From Clostridiales bacterium (GTDB lineage: Bacteria > Bacillota > Clostridia > Oscillospirales > CAG-272), in the NCBI GenBank assembly GCA_004554105.1, contig SFNW01000074.1, forward strand, positions 1 through 9,156: a stretch of 9,156 nt of DNA, written 5' to 3'. Position numbers and translations under genes: made by a program. Positions 5,670 through 9,156 of the stretch are shown in pieces (position 1 is the first letter of the stretch; the number at the start of each line of letters is the position of its first letter). Under the pieces are notes generated by a model. That model had not been told where the DNA came from. It ran no database searches and worked only from the letters and a program-made list of their open reading frames with translations.

Positions 5670-6557
5670 CTACTCCTCTTTGCGTCGGTCCGTACGGTTA
5701 AATGGCGCGCGGACGCTTTCGTCGAGAAGCAGACCGTACTTTTTCGGGCGGCGGTAGGCATTGCCCTGCACCTCGGTTTCGCGGTAGCGACGAAGCTGCT
5801 CCAAATCCAGCTCGGCAAGGTAAATCCCCTCGTCGCCGCCCGCCTGCAAAATGCAGGTGTCGCGCGACCCGTCCGCCTCGGGCGGATAGACCACGCCGTC
5901 AAACACGCTCGATGCGCCGTTGCAGTCGGGAACGCCTGCGGGATAGTTGCAGGTCGCTATCGCGAGCATATTTTCATACGCCCTGCCGCGCAGCTGCGCA
6001 AGGCGATTCAGCTCCATCGGGCAGGCGTTCGGAACAAGAATCAGCTCCGCGCCCTTCAGCATCAGAATCCGCGCGCTCTCGGGGAACTCGCGGTCATAGC
6101 AAATCATCGCGCCGACCTCGACCTCGCCGCAGGCAGTATCGAGCGTCGCGACATAAAAATCCTCGCCCGGCGTCAGATGCCGCTCGGCGTCGAAGTCGCA
6201 GGTATGTACCTTGGCGTAGGTCAGCTTCCGCTCGCCGTGCCGGTCAAACAGCGCCAGCGTATTCCGCGGTGCGTCGCCGTACCGTTCGAGCAGCGTGACG
6301 CCGATTGCCATCCCGAGTTCGCGGGCAAGCCGCCCGAACGCGCCGACAAATTCGCCATCGGCGGGAATCGCATCGGCTTTCCACGCTTCAGGCGGGCGGT
6401 TGTAAAGGTCATAGCCGTTGCTCCACATTTCGGGGAACAGCGCAAGGTCTGCGCCCATTTCCTTTGCCTTTTTGCACGCCGCAATCCCCTTTTCGAGGTT
6501 TGCGTCCGTACTGCCCGCAGGCGCGATTTGCAGCAGGGCAATTTTCAAACGTTTCAC
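5670..6557 (-). CDS. Nitrilase-superfamily carbon-nitrogen hydrolase
   Basis: This 295-residue cytoplasmic enzyme belongs to the carbon-nitrogen hydrolase family, which cleaves amide, nitrile or N-carbamoyl bonds. The Glu-Lys-Cys catalytic triad is visible: E43 in LFPEMW, K116 in YAKVHTCDF and C153 in MICYDREFPE. The ordered family blocks (KIALLQIAP at the start, GEDF before the last strand, RGRAYENM, NYP) are intact, and the length is usual. The motifs fit the N-carbamoylputrescine amidase/omega-amidase side of the family, but the substrate cannot be told. The GTG at 6557 is chosen because it gives the normal N-terminus and follows the GAGGCGGGG stretch; the longer frame to 6617 would overlap the upstream gene. 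It lies 14 bases after the stop of the esterase gene, so the two are one operon, which ends at 5576-5599. Confidence 0.88.
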   Translation of the reverse strand: MKRLKIALLQIAPAGSTDANLEKGIAACKKAKEMGADLALFPEMWSNGYDLYNRPPEAWKADAIPADGEFVGAFGRLARELGMAIGVTLLERYGDAPRNTLALFDRHGERKLTYAKVHTCDFDAERHLTPGEDFYVATLDTACGEVEVGAMICYDREFPESARILMLKGAELILVPNACPMELNRLAQLRGRAYENMLAIATCNYPAGVPDCNGASSVFDGVVYPPEADGSRDTCILQAGGDEGIYLAELDLEQLRRYRETEVQGNAYRRPKKYGLLLDESVRAPFNRTDRRKEE

Positions 6558-6571
6558 CGTGCTGCCCCGCC

Positions 6572-7405
6572 TCACGCAAACACGACGGCGAGCCAACGCT
6601 TTGCCTCGGCAAGCCATTCGTGCGCAAGCGCGACCGGCGCGGGCTGTGCGCCGCCGACCTGCGTGTCGACCGTGGAAAGTCCGTGACCGCCGTAGGGGTA
6701 AATGTGCAGAGCGAACGGGACTTTATGCGCCGCAAGCGCGTGCGCGTACAGCAGGCTGTTTTCCACCGGCACGAGCGCGTCGCCGGACGTGTGCCAGAGG
6801 AACGCGGGCGGCGTATCGTCCCGCACGTTTCGGTCACAGGAGAAAAAGGCTTCCTCCTCGGCGTCGAGCGGGAATTTGCCGACTAAGTTCTGAAAGCTGC
6901 CGGGGTGCGCAAGCCCCTGCTTTGCGGAAATGACCGGATAGCCGAGCAGCGTCGCCGAGACATTCTTGCTCTCGGGGAAACGGGCGCGTACCGCATCGCA
7001 GTCAAACGCGGTCGAATACTGCGCGGCGAGATGCCCGCCTGCCGAAAAGCCCATAATCGCGAGCCGCGCCGTATCGCAGTTCCATGCGTCGGCATTTTGA
7101 TAAATCAGCTCGACCAGCGCGGCGACCTCGAGCATCTGCTGCGGGAAGCGGTGTGCGCCGACCGAATAAAACAAAATGAACACATTGTAGCCCTCGGGGA
7201 AGAATTGCAGGGCGACCGGCTCCGCCTCGCGCTGACTGACAAAGTGATACCCGCCGCCCGGGCAGAGCAAGAGGCAGGGACGCTTTTGCCCCTCGCGGTG
7301 AATTTCGGTCAGGTTGAACGGGCGGTAGCAGTCGACCGTCGCGTCGCAGCCGTCCTCACCGAGAAACGGATAAAAATCTTTCAAATGCAGGGTTTCACAC
7401 TTCAT
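6572..7405 (-). CDS. Alpha/beta-hydrolase esterase, Aes/BD-FAE type
   Basis: This 277-residue enzyme has the alpha/beta-hydrolase fold. CPGGGYHF (48-55) forms the oxyanion loop, as HGGG does in the hormone-sensitive-lipase group. GFSAGGH (119-125) holds nucleophile S121, and D209 (HTSGDALVP) and H241 (YPYGGHGLS) complete the triad. There is no signal peptide, so it acts inside the cell. Similar proteins remove acetyl or other acyl groups from sugars and small esters; the exact substrate is unknown. The ATG at 7405 follows AGAGG at a spacing of eight bases and is the first gene of the operon. A promoter is at 7436-7464, and the amidase gene follows after 14 bases, suggesting that the two act on related ester/amide substrates. 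The N-terminus (residues 1-45) is less conserved. Confidence 0.88.
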   Translation of the reverse strand: MKCETLHLKDFYPFLGEDGCDATVDCYRPFNLTEIHREGQKRPCLLLCPGGGYHFVSQREAEPVALQFFPEGYNVFILFYSVGAHRFPQQMLEVAALVELIYQNADAWNCDTARLAIMGFSAGGHLAAQYSTAFDCDAVRARFPESKNVSATLLGYPVISAKQGLAHPGSFQNLVGKFPLDAEEEAFFSCDRNVRDDTPPAFLWHTSGDALVPVENSLLYAHALAAHKVPFALHIYPYGGHGLSTVDTQVGGAQPAPVALAHEWLAEAKRWLAVVFA

Positions 7406-7435
7406 AACGGCAACCTCTTTTCTGTTTCTTTGTCC

Positions 7436-7464
7436 ATTCTACCACGCGCGGCGGCACATTGCAA
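7436..7464 (-). promoter_or_regulatory. Sigma-A promoter of the esterase-amidase operon
   Basis: On the minus strand TTGCAA (7464-7459) and TAGAAT (7441-7436) are 17 bases apart; transcription would start near 7429. The -35 box touches the T run of the terminator for the upstream regulator gene. Confidence 0.7.
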
Positions 7465-7465
7465 C

Positions 7466-7496
7466 AAAAAAAGCGGAAACGCAGATGCGCTTCCGC
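7466..7496 (-). terminator. Terminator of the PerR-like regulator gene
   Basis: Read on the minus strand, GCGGAAGCGC (7496-7487) pairs with GCGTTTCCGC (7482-7473) around a four-base loop with one mismatch, followed by seven T (7472-7466). It lies 18 bases after the regulator stop. Confidence 0.75.
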
Positions 7497-7514
7497 CGAT
7501 TTTTTGGTTTCGCT

Positions 7515-7892
7515 TTATTTTGCCGCCGCCGCTTTGCCGCATTCGGGGCAAAGCCCGTGCAAATCCAATGTGTAGGAGCGAATGATGCTGCCCGTCCGCG
7601 CCTCAATCGCGTCGGTCAAATCGCCGCACCAGAGGTCGACGATTTTGCCGCAGGCATCGCAGAACAGATGCTCGTGCGGCTCGGTGCAGCAGTCGTAGCG
7701 GTCGGGACCGCTCGGTACGCCGATTTTGCGGATCTGCCCCTCGGACACAAGCTGCGCCAGATTGCGGTAGACCGTCCCCATCGCGATCTGCGGCATTCTT
7801 TCCTTGGCGGCAAGGTAGATTTCCTCCGCCGTCTTATGGTCGCAGGTCGCCGATACGATGTCCAGCACCAGCGCCTTTTGTTTTGTATTCAA
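7515..7892 (-). CDS. Fur-family metalloregulator, PerR-like
   Basis: This 125-residue DNA-binding repressor responds to metal, and possibly peroxide. The recognition helix region MGTVYRNLAQLVSEGQIRKI (38-57) is typical. C78-x-x-C81 and C115-x-x-C118 form the structural zinc site. H19, D67, H73, H75 and D86 line up with B. subtilis PerR His37, Asp85, His91, His93 and Asp104; the Asp at the last position is the PerR-like choice, where Fur has Glu. The N-terminus is short: it begins at the TxxQR-like helix, so about 18 residues found in PerR are missing. The TTG start at 7892 is set by GGAGGG (7905-7900), seven bases away, and by the operator just upstream. An inverted repeat over the transcription start suggests autoregulation. 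No peroxidase or iron gene is adjacent, so the regulon lies elsewhere. Confidence 0.85.
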   Translation of the reverse strand: MNTKQKALVLDIVSATCDHKTAEEIYLAAKERMPQIAMGTVYRNLAQLVSEGQIRKIGVPSGPDRYDCCTEPHEHLFCDACGKIVDLWCGDLTDAIEARTGSIIRSYTLDLHGLCPECGKAAAAK

Positions 7893-7909
7893 GTGCGTTC
7901 CCTCCGTAA

Positions 7910-7934
7910 ATTAAGATCAAGAATGCTTCTTAAT
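7910..7934 (-). promoter_or_regulatory. Likely operator of the PerR-like regulator
   Basis: ATTAAGA (7910-7916) and TCTTAAT (7928-7934) are exact inverted repeats. Nested and offset, TCAAGAATGCTTCTTAA (7917-7933) is a 7-3-7 near-palindrome around AAGAA/TTCTT. The block covers the predicted transcription start (about 7931), just downstream of the -10 box, where a repressor would block its own gene. It is not the classic Per or Fur box (7-1-7), so the binding protein is inferred from position. Confidence 0.55.
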
Positions 7935-7937
7935 CAC

Positions 7938-7966
7938 ATTATATCAGACAATCCCGCATATTGCAA
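7938..7966 (-). promoter_or_regulatory. Sigma-A promoter of the PerR-like regulator gene
   Basis: On the minus strand TTGCAA (7966-7961) and a perfect TATAAT (7943-7938) are 17 bases apart. Transcription would start near 7931, giving a 39-base leader. Confidence 0.8.
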
Positions 7967-7999
7967 GCAAAATCTCGGCGAAAGCCGCATCTTTTAGCA

Positions 8000-8060
8000 A
8001 AAAAGCCGACAGACACAGTCCGCAAAGCCTGTTTCGGCATTCGGACACGGTCTGTCGGCT
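8000..8060 (-). terminator. Long-stem terminator of the small membrane protein gene
   Basis: Minus-strand reading gives AGCCGACAGAC (8060-8050) pairing perfectly with GTCTGTCGGCT (8014-8004), with inner TCCG/CGGA pairing, then a T run. The gene's stop is at 8080. The loop region is unusually long, with its own GCC/GGC pairing. Confidence 0.75.
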
Positions 8061-8079
8061 CTGCCGCCGAAGCGGCAAA

Positions 8080-8559
8080 TTACCGATTGAGTTTAAAATT
8101 CTCTTGGTCGAGCGGAATCGGATTATCGGGGTCGGGCAGCTTGCGGTGTAGCGGCGCAAGAAAAATAACAAGCAGCAAAACGCTCTGGAAAAAGACCGCC
8201 GACCAAGCATTGCCGACCGCATAGTTCGTCGGAAGCGAGAGAATCTTTGCCGTGATAAACAGCCATGTATACGGCTTTGCGCGAAGCGACGTCAGCAGAA
8301 TGGCATTGATTAAAGCAAATACCGCATACGACGAAAGGCTGACCCGAAAATAGATGCGCATATCCTGCGCCTCCATGCACAGCGCGCGCGAGCGGATAAA
8401 CTGGATCGCATAAAACACCGCGTCCGCGCAGAAAACCAAAAGCGTAGTTATCGTCGTTGTATTGGCCAGAATCCCGGACGCAAACCCGATCGAAACAATA
8501 GCAGACAAGGCAAAGTTGACGAGCAGCAGCTCGGCAAGGCGAATGCAGAACGCTTTCAT
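8080..8559 (-). CDS. Small polytopic membrane protein of unknown function
   Basis: This 159-residue protein is mostly membrane-embedded, with hydrophobic segments near residues 8-31, 35-55, 72-92, 97-114 and 116-137. A short basic stretch (R56SRALC) and a mixed polar link (MEAQDMR, 62-68) separate segments 2 and 3. The C-terminal tail (HRKLPDPDNPIPLDQENFKLNR) is polar and likely cytoplasmic. I do not recognise the family; no catalytic motif or transport signature is evident. The general shape recalls small DUF3021-type four-helix proteins, but this is only a resemblance. The ATG at 8559 follows GGAGAGGG closely. The gene is alone in its unit, driven by a near-perfect sigma-A promoter and closed by its own terminator, so strong expression is expected unless the leader hairpin represses it. 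Confidence 0.7.
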   Translation of the reverse strand: MKAFCIRLAELLLVNFALSAIVSIGFASGILANTTTITTLLVFCADAVFYAIQFIRSRALCMEAQDMRIYFRVSLSSYAVFALINAILLTSLRAKPYTWLFITAKILSLPTNYAVGNAWSAVFFQSVLLLVIFLAPLHRKLPDPDNPIPLDQENFKLNR

Positions 8560-8584
8560 AACCCTCTCCGTCTCTTACAAAGTC

Positions 8585-8611
8585 AAAGCGGCGGGAAACT
8601 CCCGCCGCTTT
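8585..8611 (-). promoter_or_regulatory. Hairpin at the transcription start of the small membrane protein gene
   Basis: AAAGCGGCGGGA and TCCCGCCGCTTT pair perfectly (12 bp, three-base loop). The predicted transcription start (about 8606) lies within one arm, so the mRNA would begin with a GC-rich hairpin followed by TTTGACTTTG. It may protect the 5' end or act as an attenuator or operator. Confidence 0.5.
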
Positions 8612-8612
8612 C

Positions 8613-8642
8613 ATTATACCGCAGTCGCTGCGTATATGTCAA
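8613..8642 (-). promoter_or_regulatory. Consensus sigma-A promoter
   Basis: On the minus strand TTGACA (8642-8637) and TATAAT (8618-8613) are both perfect consensus hexamers, 18 bases apart, immediately upstream of the hairpin at 8585-8611. Confidence 0.85.
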
Positions 8643-8694
8643 CACCGTTTTTCACCGTGCGGCGACCGCCCGTGCGAAGCAGCGCGGCAAACGC

Positions 8695-8725
8695 AAAAAA
8701 CAGCGGGTTTGCCCGCTGTTTTTTT
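8695..8725 (-). terminator. Bidirectional terminator after the 53-residue peptide gene
   Basis: ACAGCGGG (8700-8707) pairs with CCCGCTGT (8712-8719) around TTTG, with A and T runs on either side. It lies 15 bases after the peptide gene stop at 8741. Confidence 0.85.
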
Positions 8726-8740
8726 GCATTGTGGATTTGC

Positions 8741-8902
8741 TTATTCGCCGAAGACGTCGACAGAATTGCTCGAGAAGACAACCGGGTTGGTGGAGACGTC
8801 GCCGACGTTCATGACCGTCAGTCCGCCTTCGCCGCTCACAAGCAGAATGTCCCTGACATCAACGTCAATCAGGTTAAGCGTAGGTCTTGTGTACTGTTTC
8901 AT
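8741..8902 (-). CDS. 53-residue small protein with YxxPxL N-terminus
   Basis: This gene is too short for most gene finders. It encodes 53 residues beginning MKQYTRPTLNLIDVDVRDIL and ending SNSVDVFGE. It contains no cysteine, is acidic apart from the first six residues, and has a Gly-rich turn (S23-G-E-G-G27). Support comes from a GGGAGG ribosome binding site (8916-8911) eight bases upstream, from a position 14 bases after the preceding gene, and from a strong terminator after it. The Y4-x-x-P7-x-L9 start is shared with a loose class of short Clostridia proteins I remember, and the same spacing occurs in leader peptides recognised by RRE domains in lasso-peptide loci. No maturation gene is visible in the window, so a RiPP role is speculation; a small export or surface-associated peptide is equally possible. 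Confidence 0.7.
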   Translation of the reverse strand: MKQYTRPTLNLIDVDVRDILLVSGEGGLTVMNVGDVSTNPVVFSSNSVDVFGE

Positions 8903-8916
8903 TGCGTCTTCCTCCC

Positions 8917-9156
8917 TTACTGACCGTTTTCGAACAGGTGCGTGCCGTTGGCAACACAGACGTCCTCGGACAGCGTAATCTCATCGCTGTAGTAGGTCGT
9001 GCTGCCGTCGAGGCTGACCGCATACGGTTTGACATACAGGGTTACATCTGCGCGCGCATACTTCGTCGTGTCAAACAGGAACTGCTGACCGTACATATAC
9101 GCTGCATTGAGGTCGGCAGGCGTGTAGGTCTTCTGCTCGCCCGCAGTCGTCGTGAC
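8917..9156 (-). CDS. C-terminal end of an unknown protein (partial)
   Basis: The last 79 residues of a minus-strand gene run in from the right edge and stop at 8917; the start lies outside the window. The sequence ends EDVCVANGTHLFENGQ. It contains TYTPADLNAAYMYGQQFLFD, which looks helical, and then alternating hydrophobic/polar stretches (ADVTLYVKPYAVSLDG, TTYYSDEITL) that suggest beta-strands. Rich in Thr, Tyr and Asp, it resembles the end of an extracellular or surface protein, but no sortase motif or membrane anchor is present. I cannot name a family. The 53-residue peptide gene follows 14 bases after the stop, with its ribosome binding site directly against it, so the two are co-transcribed. 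Confidence 0.7.
   Translation of the reverse strand, partial: VTTTAGEQKTYTPADLNAAYMYGQQFLFDTTKYARADVTLYVKPYAVSLDGSTTYYSDEITLSEDVCVANGTHLFENGQ

Noticed and set aside
5607..6686. Long 359-residue plus-strand open frame opposite the amidase gene
   Set aside because: Antisense shadow produced by the high GC content; the opposite strand has an intact catalytic triad and family motifs.
1..9156. Defence, toxin-antitoxin, phage or RiPP biosynthesis cluster
   Set aside because: No nuclease, helicase, methylase, integrase, radical SAM, cyclase or toxin-like gene is seen; the genes are metabolic, regulatory, membrane or secreted types. The right-edge peptide is the only lead, and its context lies outside the window.

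Overview
The window looks like a piece of chromosome from a GC-rich, low-profile member of the Clostridia, most likely an Oscillospirales/Ruminococcaceae-type gut bacterium. This is inference from several signs. Genes have strong GGAGG-type ribosome binding sites, and nearly every transcription unit starts with a recognisable sigma-A promoter with 17-18 base spacing. TTG and GTG starts occur, and rho-independent terminators separate the units. A secreted protein carries a dockerin-like calcium loop, and intergenic GC-rich inverted repeats resemble ones I remember from such genomes. I see no phage, transposase, CRISPR, rRNA or tRNA signal.

Layout. 1-924 (+): a promoter drives a 55-residue unknown protein that overlaps, by ATGA, nnrE (NAD(P)H-hydrate epimerase, metabolite repair). 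925-1239 has no gene; it holds a terminator, a composite GC hairpin element, a perfect palindrome, a 106-base MITE-like inverted repeat and a second terminator. 1240-2091 (-): a polytopic membrane protein resembling the YjdF/DUF2238 type. 2092-2315: back-to-back promoters with an inverted repeat between them. 2316-3854 (+): a secreted SGNH hydrolase with a dockerin-like loop. 3930-4559 (-): a ThyX-fold protein without the ThyX signature. 4637-5455 (-): a DapF-fold protein with an altered active site. 5456-5669: terminator, hairpins and repeats. 5670-7405 (-): a two-gene operon, alpha/beta hydrolase then nitrilase-superfamily amidase. 7515-7892 (-): a short PerR-like Fur-family regulator with its own operator. 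8080-8559 (-): a small unknown membrane protein behind a consensus promoter and a 5'-end hairpin. 8741-9156 (-): the C-terminal end of an unknown protein followed by a 53-residue peptide gene.

How they work together. The genes do not form one pathway. The clear functional pairs are the esterase/amidase operon, the self-regulating PerR-like repressor, and the truncated gene plus small peptide at the right edge. The most unusual content is two neighbouring enzyme-fold proteins (ThyX-like and DapF-like) that have both lost key catalytic or substrate residues, and the 53-residue peptide with a YxxPxL N-terminus. I did not find a convincing new multi-gene system; the region is mostly ordinary chromosome.
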